DNA of 64,000 nt from Aestuariibacter sp. GS-14 (GCF_006494365.1 NZ_VHIP01000007.1:62001-126000); one strand, 5' to 3'. Positions 9,951 to 18,149 are shown, counted from the stretch's first letter. The notes: generated from the letters alone by a model not told the origin. Translations and numbers: made by a program.

Positions 9951-10003
9951 TAAAACCTCCCGTGTAGTGGGTCTGTTCGCTATCCTTGCGAACAACACGG
10001 GAG
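9951..10003 (-). terminator. Nested inverted repeat, possible terminator of the GH43 gene
   Basis: CTCCCGTGT at 9957-9965 pairs with ACACGGGAG at 9995-10003, and inside it GTTCGC 9975-9980 pairs with GCGAAC 9988-9993. Read on the minus strand the outer stem is followed by GTTTTAA, a short T-run. It lies 23 bases beyond the end of the arabinanase gene. Termination is likely; the extra inner hairpin is unusual. Confidence 0.55.
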
Positions 10004-10026
10004 AGATCCTCAGGTAAATTAACCCA

Positions 10027-11076
10027 TCATTTTAACAGTTGAGTTTTCCGATGGTTTAGGTCAGCTGCGTCTACAACAGGCCAGTTATCGTCCCAGGTAA
10101 TGGGCAGAATACGTAATTTTTGCAGTGCATTATCGGCGGTTTCATAGGCGTGAAGTACCAGATAGTCTTTTCCGTCGAAGGTGTAGGCCGCATTGTGGCC
10201 CAGCGCTACCCAATCTTTATTGCCTTCAATCACCAACGTGCCGCCGCCTTCAAGCAACGACACGCCGTCCCTGTCCAGATAAGGTCCTGTCACAGTTTTA
10301 CTGCGGCCAACGCGTACGTTATAGGTGCTGTCCATGCCGCGGCAACACTTGTCGAAAGAGACAAACAAATAGTAATAGCCGTTTTGCTTAAAAATATAGG
10401 GCGCTTCAATGGCACCTTCTCCCGGATCAGCATCATTAGCGACACTGGCTCCGGGACGTTTGGCAATGGTGTGCCACTCTTGCGGTTCAGCCAGACGCAC
10501 CATATCGTCATCCAGTTTTACCAGTTTTAACCCTTCCCAGAATGACCCGAAGCTCATCCAGGCATTGCCCTCGTCATCTTCAACAATGGCTGGGTCAATG
10601 GCGTTCCAGTGGTCGCGATTGGGCACAGAGTCAATCACAACGCCGTAATCAATCCATTCGTAATCCGGCGATGTTGGGTCCAGCGTGGTGTTAACCGTTA
10701 CGCCAATGCCAGAGGTGTTTTTGCCGAACGCAGAGGCGGAGTAATACAGGTAGAATTTACCGTCTTTTTGATAAATATCCGGTGCCCATAGATGGCCATT
10801 AAAGCCTGGTGCTACGCGGCGGGCCCAGCTTGGCTCGTCGGGAAATACCCGCCCCGTAAGCTGCCAATTCACCATGTCTTTCGATTCGTAGTAGGTAATA
10901 CCAGGCCCGGTGCTGAATACATAGTAAGTATCTCCGGCTTTGGTCATAACCGGATCGTGCACTTCAACCTGCTTGGCGTGCGCGCCGCAGCCAGCGATGA
11001 GCAGGGCGCTTGCTAACACCCCTGAGCCAGCTTTGATTAATCGCGTTGCCAGCGGGAAAGTTCGATATTGAATCAT
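10027..11076 (-). CDS. GH43 endo-1,5-alpha-L-arabinanase, lipoprotein
   Basis: Predicted to cut the alpha-1,5-arabinan backbone of pectin side chains. The 349 residues start with a lipoprotein signal (lipobox L-I-A-G-C30), then a single five-bladed GH43 propeller. The three catalytic acids are visible in family positions: D41 in VHDPVM (base), D161 in NAIDPAIV (pKa modulator) and E224 in IEAPYIF (acid). HLWAPD and AWMSFGSFW are typical of arabinanases. GAGG precedes the ATG. It is divergent from a second GH43 gene, with a shared control region containing a putative GntR operator. Surface anchoring suggests that it acts in the periplasm or outside. The subfamily was not assigned by search. Confidence 0.92.
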   Translation of the reverse strand: MIQYRTFPLATRLIKAGSGVLASALLIAGCGAHAKQVEVHDPVMTKAGDTYYVFSTGPGITYYESKDMVNWQLTGRVFPDEPSWARRVAPGFNGHLWAPDIYQKDGKFYLYYSASAFGKNTSGIGVTVNTTLDPTSPDYEWIDYGVVIDSVPNRDHWNAIDPAIVEDDEGNAWMSFGSFWEGLKLVKLDDDMVRLAEPQEWHTIAKRPGASVANDADPGEGAIEAPYIFKQNGYYYLFVSFDKCCRGMDSTYNVRVGRSKTVTGPYLDRDGVSLLEGGGTLVIEGNKDWVALGHNAAYTFDGKDYLVLHAYETADNALQKLRILPITWDDNWPVVDAADLNHRKTQLLK

Positions 11077-11131
11077 TTTTACCTCAATTCAAAAAGCGTT
11101 TGCTAAGTGTAGCAGCGATCATGTTAAATAT

Positions 11132-11144
11132 GTAATACAATATT
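11132..11144 (+). promoter_or_regulatory. Putative FadR/GntR-type operator, site 1
   Basis: GTAATACAATATT lies in the 112-base divergent region between the two GH43 genes, 45 bases before the start at 11189. The GTaatAC core agrees with the FadR-subfamily consensus GTa.tAC. Near-identical sites occur upstream of the symporter (15786-15798) and the permease gene (18085-18097). Confidence 0.6.
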
Positions 11145-11188
11145 AATAATTGATTAGCAATTTGGCAACCGCAAAACAGGTGTGAGCT

Positions 11189-12214
11189 ATGTTACAACAA
11201 ACTATCAAATACGCACTGCAACTGGTAAGCCTTACCCTGGCTGGGGTGAGCATGGTATCGAATGCAGCCCCACTTGAACCAATTGATAACCCGATAGTGG
11301 TACAGCGAGCCGACCCTTGGATAGTCAGGCACGATGATACCGGGTGTTATACATTCATTGGCACGTCGCCGAAGTTTGATGAAATTGAGCTGCGTGCCGC
11401 CTGCCGGTTAAACGATTTGAAAATTGCTGAGCCAAAAGTGATTTGGAAGAAAAACGCCAAAGGCCCGATGAGCGTAAATATATGGGCTCCGGAGTTACAT
11501 GAAGTCGATGGCGATTGGTATATATATTTTGCCGCTGGTGATATTGATCACCCGTGGAGCATTCGCATGTACGCACTGAAAAATACAGCAGAAAACCCCA
11601 TGGATGGAAAGTGGGAGGAAGCGGGGCGCATTGCTACGCCTATCGATTCCTTTTCGTTAGATGCTACCTCATTTGAACATCGTGGAAAGCGCTATTTGGT
11701 GTGGGCCCAGCAGGATGCCAAACGAACCTATAATTCCGCTTTGTGGATAGCCGAGATGGACTCGCCCACATCAATTAAATTCGAGACGGTAACCTTACTC
11801 AGCGAACCTAAACTTAATTGGGAAGTACTTGGCTATAAAGTAAATGAAGGCGCGGCCGTTATCGTCAGGCATGGTCGTGTGCTGATTACCTATTCAGCCA
11901 GTGCTACCGATCATCGTTATGCGATGGGATTGTTATGGGCAGATGAAAACGCGGATTTACTGGACTCTGCTAGCTGGCACAAGCGCGAGGAGCCCATTTT
12001 CACTACTAATGCGGAAGCCGGGCGTTTTGGTCCGGGCCACAACAGTTTTGTAAAAGCCGAAGATGGTAAAACGGATGTGATGATTTACCACAGTCGCGAC
12101 TATGAAACACTGCGCGGTAACCCTTTGACCGACCCAAATCGACACGCCAGAGCGCGGGTTATTTATTGGGATGCCGAGGGATTTCCAGTATTGCACCCCG
12201 AGTTAACTGACTAG
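11189..12214 (+). CDS. GH43 exo-acting alpha-L-arabinofuranosidase (predicted)
   Basis: Likely releases L-arabinose from arabinan or arabino-oligosaccharides made by the divergent arabinanase. The 341 residues have a cleavable signal peptide (SMVSNAA before PLEP) and one GH43 propeller with D42 in RADPWIV (base), D158 in FSLDATSF (modulator) and E220 in VNEGAAVI (acid). NIWAPELHE and GPGHNSFVK are characteristic of the exo-acting 1,5-arabinofuranosidase branch. AGGTGTGAG precedes the start. It is a single-gene unit under the shared GntR-type operator. The family is certain; exo action and substrate are inferred from the motifs and neighbour. Confidence 0.87.
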   Translation: MLQQTIKYALQLVSLTLAGVSMVSNAAPLEPIDNPIVVQRADPWIVRHDDTGCYTFIGTSPKFDEIELRAACRLNDLKIAEPKVIWKKNAKGPMSVNIWAPELHEVDGDWYIYFAAGDIDHPWSIRMYALKNTAENPMDGKWEEAGRIATPIDSFSLDATSFEHRGKRYLVWAQQDAKRTYNSALWIAEMDSPTSIKFETVTLLSEPKLNWEVLGYKVNEGAAVIVRHGRVLITYSASATDHRYAMGLLWADENADLLDSASWHKREEPIFTTNAEAGRFGPGHNSFVKAEDGKTDVMIYHSRDYETLRGNPLTDPNRHARARVIYWDAEGFPVLHPELTD

Positions 12215-12313
12215 CGACAATAAGGTAAAAATTAAGGAGCGTGGATGTTTAGCAGATTGGATTATTCCATTCTGAGCGGTATTCTCCAGTGCCATCCTGA
12301 TTGATATTTTGGC

Positions 12314-12430
12314 GTACCATCGCGGTTTAATATTGTCTCCTGTCATCGCAGTTTAATATTTTCACCTGTCATCGCGGTTTATAATTTTCTGCTGTCATCC
12401 CGGTTTCGCGAAGCGAAGACCGGGACCTCC
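12314..12430. repeat. 26-bp tandem repeat ending in a palindromic REP-like unit
   Basis: Imperfect units built on CTGTCATCGCGGTTTAATAT start at 12314, 12340, 12366 and 12392, a 26-base period. The last unit changes into CCCGGTTTCGCGAAGCGAAGACCGGG (first part 12399-12409, second 12413-12424), a bulged hairpin of the type seen in dispersed repetitive extragenic palindromes. The 288-base stretch between the GH43 gene and the next gene holds nothing else recognisable. Confidence 0.7.
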
Positions 12431-12502
12431 AGTCTTGCAATGCAATAGCACAACCACTAAGATTAAATTTCATTCAATTGCACGCTTCATAGGGAAATGA
12501 AA

Positions 12503-12784
12503 ATGGATGCAATCAGCTCAGTTCAGCTCGTCATATTAGGTATTGTCGTTGTAGCGTTAATGCTCGAACTCATAGCCGTGAAACAAGGCATGTTGGTTCG
12601 GGTGGAATATTCCAAAAGAGCCAGGTTTGCATTGGCACTGTTTGTTGTAATAACTTTCGCTTTCTTCGCCATTATTAGTCCCGGTCCGGCTCAACCGCTA
12701 TTTGCCCTGTGGGGTTTAGCGATAGCGATAATTATTTACCGTAAGAAAGACTGGCATAAAGTGAAACCAGGGCTGTGGGGTTAA
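12503..12784 (+). CDS. Small membrane protein, unknown function
   Basis: Not recognised. The 93 residues form about three hydrophobic segments (roughly 7-25, 43-60 and 65-82) with basic ends (KKDWHKVKPG at the C terminus). Two in-frame ATG codons occur; the second, at 12503, is preferred because AGGG at 12491-12494 is eight bases upstream, while it is only two bases before the first at 12497. The next membrane protein gene starts one base after the stop, so the two are probably co-translated and may act together. Confidence 0.6.
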   Translation: MDAISSVQLVILGIVVVALMLELIAVKQGMLVRVEYSKRARFALALFVVITFAFFAIISPGPAQPLFALWGLAIAIIIYRKKDWHKVKPGLWG

Positions 12785-12785
12785 T

Positions 12786-13052
12786 ATGGAAATAATCGCG
12801 TTTTTGTTAGTCGTACTTCTAGGCTTTCTCTTTAGTGTCTTACCCTGGCTTTGTGCATTGTGTTCCCGCAAAGCGTCAGGCGCTAAAAAATTAATTTGGT
12901 TTCTTTTGTCTTTTCTTTGTTCCTGGCTAGGTTATGCCGTTTACTATTTCCTGATTGTAAAACCAGAATGGGAAGATAAGCCTGCACGCCCCGAAAAGCG
13001 TGTGCCGAGAAATGAAAACGGTATGCCGATTAAAATGGTAGAGCGCAACTAA
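12786..13052 (+). CDS. Small membrane protein, unknown function
   Basis: Not recognised. The 88 residues have two hydrophobic segments (about 3-25 and 36-58) with a cluster CALCSRKASGAKK between them and a charged, soluble C-terminal tail (KPEWEDKPARPEKRVPRNE). It starts one base after the preceding small membrane protein gene, with no separate promoter space, so an operon is likely. It converges on the esterase gene with only three bases between them. Confidence 0.6.
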   Translation: MEIIAFLLVVLLGFLFSVLPWLCALCSRKASGAKKLIWFLLSFLCSWLGYAVYYFLIVKPEWEDKPARPEKRVPRNENGMPIKMVERN

Positions 13053-13055
13053 CGC

Positions 13056-13967
13056 CTACTTGTTACATGCCTTATTCAGGTTGTGAACACTGTCTGCAAA
13101 GGCACTACCCAGCGTAATATAGTCTTTTGAATGGTAGTGCCAGCCGTCGTCCAAATGTTGGAAGGACTCGGTTACCGTAACCAAATCAGCGCACACATCT
13201 TCCTGCTCAAACACCATTTGTGCTTGTTGCACAATGTGGCCCCAGTTCATACGTAAGCCGTCTTCCGGGTCATTGTGAGAGTCGGTAATTTTGCCTATGA
13301 CTACCGGTAAGTCAGGTGCTCTCAACGCTGCGCGTAATAGCGCCATGATGTTTTTCAGGTTGTGCAAATACTGATTGGCCACCACTTCGCTGTCGTAGGC
13401 ATCCGACTCACCTTGCATCCAAATAATCCCCGCTGGAATGAGGGTGTCGGCCTCACCATCGCCATCGATATCTCGAACTGCAAAGGCCTGCTGGAATGTA
13501 TTCAGTGCGTGATCATACTGATTTATTCCATTACCCCTGCGGTAGTCGGGAAACCAGTTGTTACCTACGCCATAGCCCAGTGCTGAACCACCCAGAGCGT
13601 ACTTGATAATGGCGACATTGTCGTTGGGGCTAAGTTCAGCTATACGGTGCCCAAAACCCAGTTCCGGACCAAAAAAATCAGAGTGATGATTGGCTTCACC
13701 GTCAGATTTAAACTTTCTGCCATATCCGGGTTGTAGCGCATCCCAAATGCCTCTCCCACCACCATTGCTGAAGTCGCCAGCTGGGTTGCCATTGAAGATT
13801 CGTATTGCAGGTTGTGCAGAGGTATAGGGCTCGGAAAGCTCGGCATTATTGCCGTAACCCGCCATATTGGATTGCCCACCCAGGTAATACACCTTGTAGG
13901 TTTTAGCTTGCGCAGTGAGCGCAAAAAATGACAGGAGCAACAGGATGGAATAAGGTTTCATCGGCAT
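13056..13967 (-). CDS. SGNH-type carbohydrate O-acetylesterase (SASA/CE6-like)
   Basis: Secreted esterase that probably removes acetyl groups from pectic or hemicellulosic glycans. The 303 residues begin with a signal peptide ending LTAQA, then GGQSNMAG (nucleophile S33), an oxyanion region GGSALGYG, IIWMQGESDA, and the C-terminal DGWHYHS that carries the Asp-His pair. These are the blocks of the sialic-acid-specific acetylesterase domain (PF03629), also used by CE6 acetylxylan esterases. A second ATG two codons in is possible. Between arabinan enzymes and a sugar symporter, a role in deacetylating pectin side chains is inferred; the true glycan is unknown. Confidence 0.82.
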   Translation of the reverse strand: MPMKPYSILLLLSFFALTAQAKTYKVYYLGGQSNMAGYGNNAELSEPYTSAQPAIRIFNGNPAGDFSNGGGRGIWDALQPGYGRKFKSDGEANHHSDFFGPELGFGHRIAELSPNDNVAIIKYALGGSALGYGVGNNWFPDYRRGNGINQYDHALNTFQQAFAVRDIDGDGEADTLIPAGIIWMQGESDAYDSEVVANQYLHNLKNIMALLRAALRAPDLPVVIGKITDSHNDPEDGLRMNWGHIVQQAQMVFEQEDVCADLVTVTESFQHLDDGWHYHSKDYITLGSAFADSVHNLNKACNK

Positions 13968-14054
13968 ATATTTTTTGTATGTTTCGCGTGATACACCCAG
14001 CTTACTGTATGTTGTCGCCGGTGTGTTGCTTTATTTAATTCGGTTTCAAATACG

Positions 14055-14090
14055 AAAAAGCGGGCGATTACATACTCCGTAATCGCCCGC
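14055..14090 (-). terminator. Rho-independent terminator of the symporter gene
   Basis: A perfect 12-bp stem, GCGGGCGATTAC at 14060-14071 with its complement at 14079-14090, a 7-base loop, and on the minus strand a following TTTTT. It lies 26 bases beyond the end of the symporter gene. Confidence 0.92.
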
Positions 14091-14115
14091 CATCCAGGGT
14101 CAACTCATATTGGGT

Positions 14116-15744
14116 TTACCAGAAGCGAATATAGATGAACGCAGTAATGCCCAGAATCCCAATGGTGTGGATATAATCCCATTTATCGAGGCCGTCGATC
14201 ACTTCGCGCATAGTGCCTTTACCCAGTGTTCTGAACGTCAGGCCTTTGAGTTTTTCGTCGCTTGCGCGCTCGGTAAACATACTTACTGCAATCATCACAA
14301 CCGTAACAATCACAAACAGCAGAATACAGTAGTACAGCCAGTTCATGTTGATGATCCAGGCAAAGGCAGTGCCTTCAATGCTGTCTCTGAAAGGCAGTAG
14401 CACCAGACGGATCATGCCAAGTACGAAACCCGATACCAAACCAATATAACCAGCGGCCGGTGTAATTCGGCGACTAATCAAACCGAGCAGGAAGACGGCG
14501 GCAATACCAGGCGCAATCAGCGATTGCACGCTTTGCAGATATTCATACAACACATCGGCAATCAGGCTCATCACGGGGATCCACAGAATACCCAGTACCA
14601 CAATAACAATGGTGGCAATCCGGCCTACTTTTAGCAGGTGCTTCTCGGTGGATTCTGGTTTGAATTTCTTATAGAAATCGATAGTGAACAGGGTAGCTGA
14701 CGAGTTGAATAGCGATGCCAGCGAACTCATCAATGCTGCTACCAAACCACCAATTACGATACCTTTCACGCCTGAAGGTAATAACTGGGCTACCAGCGTT
14801 GGAAAGGCCTGATCGGCGCTGTCGTAGCTGATTATGCCTTTAGTTTTTAAGGCAACGGCAATCATGCCAGGGAACAGGAAAATAAATACCGGAAGCAGCT
14901 TGAGATAACCGGCAAACATGGCACCACGACGCGCTTCTTTTATGCCTTTAGCTGATAGCACGCGCTGAACGATATACTGGTCGGTACACCAGTACCAAAA
15001 ACCAATAATAAATGAGCCAAAGATAATGCCTGGCCAGGGGAATTCGGCATCACTGGCCGAACGAATAAGGTGCAGATTAGCTTCGTTGATGCGTTCAACT
15101 TCAGACCAGCCACCCACTTGATCCAATCCCACCACCAGAATGACTACCGAACCAATGATCAGTACTGGGGTTTGCAGTACCGACGTCCACATAATGGCTT
15201 TCATGCCGCCAAGGACGGTATAGATACCGGTAATAATGACCAGACCCAACGCCGAGATCCAGAAAAAGTCGATACCCCAGATACTGTCGATACCTAAAAT
15301 GGTTTTAAAGGCAATTCCACCTGCATACACAGTTACCGCCACTTTGGTGAGTACATAACTGATTAGGGATATCACCGACAGGAACGTACGTGCCGATGAA
15401 TTGTAACGGCGCTCCAGAAACTCAGGCATGGTGTACACTTTACTGCTCCAGTAAAACGGTACAAAAAACCAGCCCAGCAACAGGATGATCCAGGATTGCA
15501 GTTCCCAGTGAGCCAGCGCCATACCCGATTGCGCACCGGAACCAGACAACCCTACCAGGTGCTCAGAACCGATGTTGGAAGCAAATATTGAGGCGCCAAT
15601 GACTAACCAGCTGGCATTACGGCCAGCGAGAAAATAGTCAGCAGTGTCTTCTTCCTTTTGACGCATCGACATGCCAACAACACCTAGCAGAAGGACAAAA
15701 AATCCGGCTAGCACGAGCCAGTCGAGGGTACTTAATTCAACCAT
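14116..15744 (-). CDS. Sodium:solute symporter (SSS family), sugar type
   Basis: Inner-membrane sodium-coupled sugar uptake. The 542 residues have about 14 hydrophobic helices. YFLAGRNASWLVIGASIFAS followed by GSEHLVGLSGSGAQSG in the first helices, and YTMPEFLERRYN, match the sugar-transporting SGLT branch. GLVAALMSSLASLFNSSATLFT in helix 8 holds the usual Ser/Thr sodium-site residues. It is transcribed alone from a promoter region with a putative GntR operator shared with the arabinanase genes, so L-arabinose is the best guess for substrate; galactose or xylose are alternatives. The galactose cluster has its own SSS transporter at 24616. Confidence 0.9.
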   Translation of the reverse strand: MVELSTLDWLVLAGFFVLLLGVVGMSMRQKEEDTADYFLAGRNASWLVIGASIFASNIGSEHLVGLSGSGAQSGMALAHWELQSWIILLLGWFFVPFYWSSKVYTMPEFLERRYNSSARTFLSVISLISYVLTKVAVTVYAGGIAFKTILGIDSIWGIDFFWISALGLVIITGIYTVLGGMKAIMWTSVLQTPVLIIGSVVILVVGLDQVGGWSEVERINEANLHLIRSASDAEFPWPGIIFGSFIIGFWYWCTDQYIVQRVLSAKGIKEARRGAMFAGYLKLLPVFIFLFPGMIAVALKTKGIISYDSADQAFPTLVAQLLPSGVKGIVIGGLVAALMSSLASLFNSSATLFTIDFYKKFKPESTEKHLLKVGRIATIVIVVLGILWIPVMSLIADVLYEYLQSVQSLIAPGIAAVFLLGLISRRITPAAGYIGLVSGFVLGMIRLVLLPFRDSIEGTAFAWIINMNWLYYCILLFVIVTVVMIAVSMFTERASDEKLKGLTFRTLGKGTMREVIDGLDKWDYIHTIGILGITAFIYIRFW

Positions 15745-15785
15745 GAATGAACCTTGAAATGTACGGCAGAAAATTATTGGATAAA

Positions 15786-15798
15786 AATATTATATTAC
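15786..15798 (-). promoter_or_regulatory. Putative FadR/GntR-type operator, site 2
   Basis: On the minus strand the sequence is GTAATATAATATT, 42 bases upstream of the symporter start. It differs from site 1 at one base (T for C) and shares its first 12 bases with site 3. Confidence 0.6.
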
Positions 15799-15945
15799 AA
15801 TTCGATGGATGAAAAGTGTTTTTGTTAATACTGCGTTAATGTGTTGCTGTGTAATGTTGTAAGAATCGTGACAAATTAACGCCCGAAGTGCTTGCACTAC
15901 TGGGCTTTACGTCATTATGATGGGCTCAGAATTTTAACAATAGTT

Positions 15946-16213
15946 TAGGGCCTGTTTATCTTTGCTGTACAACTTTTGGTCTATATGAAAGCATTTTAAT
16001 CGCGAAACAGCCCTGCAGGCATAGTTGTTCTACGTCAAAGGGCTGTGACAAAGAGTAAAATGCTTTCATGACGACCCCTTCGGGCAGCGCCTGTTTGTCA
16101 TTTATCCTGTGTTGACTGTTTTTGATTTAGCCCACTAGACCTGCAAACAGTCGCCTTGTCTAAATGACAAACAGACTGCTGCAAAAGTGTATAGCAAAGT
16201 TAAGCAGGCCCTA
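15946..16213. mobile_element. 268-bp MITE-like element with terminal inverted repeats and two internal hairpins
   Basis: The left end TAGGGCCTG (15946-15954) and right end CAGGCCCTA (16205-16213) begin terminal inverted repeats of about 33 bases with few mismatches. Ends fall on TA dinucleotides, as for elements that duplicate a TA target. Inside are two independent hairpins: a 14-bp perfect stem 15985-15998/16056-16069 with an inner 8-bp stem 16007-16014/16039-16046, and a 14-bp perfect stem 16091-16104/16161-16174 with an inner 8-bp stem 16114-16121/16145-16152. No open frame codes for a transposase. It fills most of the 538-base gap upstream of the GntR gene. Mobility is inferred from structure; other copies were not seen in the window. 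Confidence 0.75.
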
Positions 16214-16282
16214 GCTCAGCGCCGGTGGAAAAGTATGATAGTATGTCGGTGTGAGCCACTAAGCAGAAAAGAATAAACTCCC

Positions 16283-17002
16283 ATGGCGCGAATTGAGAAT
16301 TTAAACCTATCTCAGCGAGTTACAAATGAGCTGGGTAAGTCAATCATTGCAGGCAAATACGGCGAAGGTAGCGGATTGCCTACTGAAGCACAGTTATGTG
16401 ATGAATACGGTATCAGCCGCACAGCGGTTCGTGAAGCCGTAAAAATGCTGGCGGCCAAAGGCCTGATTTCATCCAGACCCCGTCAGGGTATACGCGTAGA
16501 GCCGCCGGAAAACTGGAATTTATACGATACCAGTGTACTGGGGTGGATGCTTGAAAGCAGTCCGTCGCTGTTGGTACTCAAAGAGTTTTTACAAATGCGC
16601 CTTGCTATTGAACCTCAGGCTGCCGCACTGGCTGCCCGTCGCGGTTCGCCAGAAGCCATCGCGCAAATCGAAAAAGCACTGGCAGACATGGACAGCGCAG
16701 CACAATCTCACGGCTCAATTCACGAACCTGATTTGGCGTTCCATACCGCGATATTATTGGCCAGTGGCAATCGCTTTTTCTATCAGCTGCGCGATTTTAT
16801 TCGCACCGCACTGAATGTGAGTTTTCAGTACACCACCAATGCCAAGGACAGCTTACAGACTATTGCCGATGAACATCGCAAAATATATCTGGCAATTAAG
16901 AGCGGTGAGGCCGAGCGCGCCAAGAACATGATGGCATATTTAATTGACGAGGCCATGGCGTATATCGAGTTAAAAATCAGTGAATCTGCTAAGGCAGAAT
17001 AA
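16283..17002 (+). CDS. GntR-family regulator, FadR subfamily
   Basis: DNA-binding repressor that responds to a sugar or sugar acid. The 239 residues have an N-terminal winged helix (about 8-75, with LPTEAQLCDEYGISRTAVRE and RPRQGIRV) and a C-terminal all-helical FCD ligand domain (about 95-230). In the latter D and H residues of EPDLAFHTAIL and the downstream ADEHRKI fit the metal-binding pattern of the subfamily. It resembles DgoR-like and Alteromonadales arabinose regulators. It is followed 61 bases on by a sugar dehydrogenase. The three GTAATAYAATAT sites nearby are its probable operators. The effector is not known; L-arabinose or its lactone/acid is the leading candidate. Confidence 0.9.
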   Translation: MARIENLNLSQRVTNELGKSIIAGKYGEGSGLPTEAQLCDEYGISRTAVREAVKMLAAKGLISSRPRQGIRVEPPENWNLYDTSVLGWMLESSPSLLVLKEFLQMRLAIEPQAAALAARRGSPEAIAQIEKALADMDSAAQSHGSIHEPDLAFHTAILLASGNRFFYQLRDFIRTALNVSFQYTTNAKDSLQTIADEHRKIYLAIKSGEAERAKNMMAYLIDEAMAYIELKISESAKAE

Positions 17003-17063
17003 AGATTTTTAAAGGCATTTCTGTTATGGTGTCACGGTCGTTTAGCGCTGGTAAATTCTGGTT

Positions 17064-17843
17064 ATGATCCAATCTTCTGATACAAACGCACAGTATCCTA
17101 GCTTACGTGGCAAAAGCGTTTTCATTACTGGTGGCGGCACCGGCATTGGAGAAGTCATGGTGGAGCAATTTTGCGCACAGGGTGCCAAAGTTTGCTTTGT
17201 AGATGTAAATTGCGAAAAAAGTCAGGCCCTGGTTGAACGTTTGAACCAGCGTTATAGTGCGGATGTCCTTTTCATTGAGTGCGATATTCGCGATATCCCC
17301 AGTTTGGAACAGGCGATCGCAAAAGCCGGTGAAGTAAATGGTGATGTGAGTGTGCTGGTGAATAACGCAGCCGATGATACCCGTCACGAACTGGAAGAAG
17401 TGGATGAAACCTACTGGCAGGATCGCATGGATGTGAATTTGCGCCCGAGCTTTTTTGCCGCCAAAGCCGTGATAGCACAAATGCGACGTGCTGGTGGTGG
17501 CAGTATTATAAATGTGGGCTCTGTAAGCTGGCGTCAGAAGCAAACCTGTATGCCTGTGTATACCACGGCAAAAGCGGCCATCGATGGACTAACCCGCACC
17601 CTGGCAGCTAAGTTAGGTGCAGATAAAATCCGGGTAAATACGCTGGTGCCTGGCTGGGTAATGACAGAGCGTCAGATGACGCGGTGGGCAAGCCCGGACA
17701 TCGTGCAAGAAGTCCAGCAAGCCCAGTGTATTCACGAAACGCTGCTGCCGATTGATATTGCTAAAGCCGCCTTGTTTATGGCGTCTGACGACAGCAAAAT
17801 GATGACCGCGCAAACTCTCATCATCGACGCTGGCTGGGTATAA
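17064..17843 (+). CDS. SDR-family aldose 1-dehydrogenase
   Basis: Oxidises a free aldose to its lactone with NAD(P)+ in the cytoplasm. The 259 residues carry the cofactor motif TGGGTGIG (22-29), NNAA (100-103) and the catalytic S153, Y166 and K170. It closely follows the pattern of Caulobacter D-xylose 1-dehydrogenase: YPSLRGK at the start, DDTRHEL, INVGSVSW, AQCIHE and a C-terminal DAGW. Xylose, arabinose and galactose are all used by relatives, so substrate is open. Gene context (arabinan enzymes, FadR-type regulator, SMP-30 lactonase downstream) favours L-arabinose. The downstream gap is 306 bases, so it is probably a separate unit from the permease-lactonase pair. Confidence 0.85.
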   Translation: MIQSSDTNAQYPSLRGKSVFITGGGTGIGEVMVEQFCAQGAKVCFVDVNCEKSQALVERLNQRYSADVLFIECDIRDIPSLEQAIAKAGEVNGDVSVLVNNAADDTRHELEEVDETYWQDRMDVNLRPSFFAAKAVIAQMRRAGGGSIINVGSVSWRQKQTCMPVYTTAKAAIDGLTRTLAAKLGADKIRVNTLVPGWVMTERQMTRWASPDIVQEVQQAQCIHETLLPIDIAKAALFMASDDSKMMTAQTLIIDAGWV

Positions 17844-17884
17844 CTGCCAGCATTACTGTTTTTCCATTAGTTTAGTCATTCCCC

Positions 17885-17905
17885 AACCCCGCTTTTCACG
17901 GGGTT
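17885..17905 (+). terminator. Weak stem-loop after the dehydrogenase gene
   Basis: AACCCCG (17885-17891) pairs with CGGGGTT (17899-17905) around a 7-base loop, without a clear T-run. The rest of the 306-base gap holds a small palindrome GCAATGAATTGC at 17966-17977 and the GntR-type site at 18085. Confidence 0.4.
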
Positions 17906-18084
17906 ACCTAATCGTTTCACCTTACTTTCTCTGACTGGTATCAGTCCGATGGTGCTATGTGTCAGGCAATGAATTGCACCTGGTGTTGTAATACCAATTC
18001 GCATTTCATAACAACACTAAAATCTTCCGTAAACACCAGTTGTTGCAAATTTGTGTAAATTCTGGCAATGTCCACACCTTAAAA

Positions 18085-18097
18085 GTAATATAATATG
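18085..18097 (+). promoter_or_regulatory. Putative FadR/GntR-type operator, site 3
   Basis: GTAATATAATATG lies 53 bases before the permease start at 18150. The first 12 bases are identical to site 2 and 11 of 12 match site 1. Confidence 0.58.
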
Positions 18098-18149
18098 TAA
18101 ATTGTTTTAAGTAACACACCCAAATTGTGTTTACGATAGGAATATTTGT

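Noticed and set aside
12314-12424. Possible CRISPR array
   Set aside because: Period is 26 bases with units adjoining each other; there are no unique spacers of similar length and no cas genes.
17103-17543. Antisense 146-codon open frame in the dehydrogenase gene
   Set aside because: Low-complexity, cysteine- and histidine-rich translation, no ribosome site, and complete overlap with a strongly supported SDR gene.
17981-17999. Fourth GntR-type site GTAATACCAAT
   Set aside because: Only the first seven bases of the 13-mer match and it is far from the permease start; similar words are common in AT-rich spacers of these bacteria.
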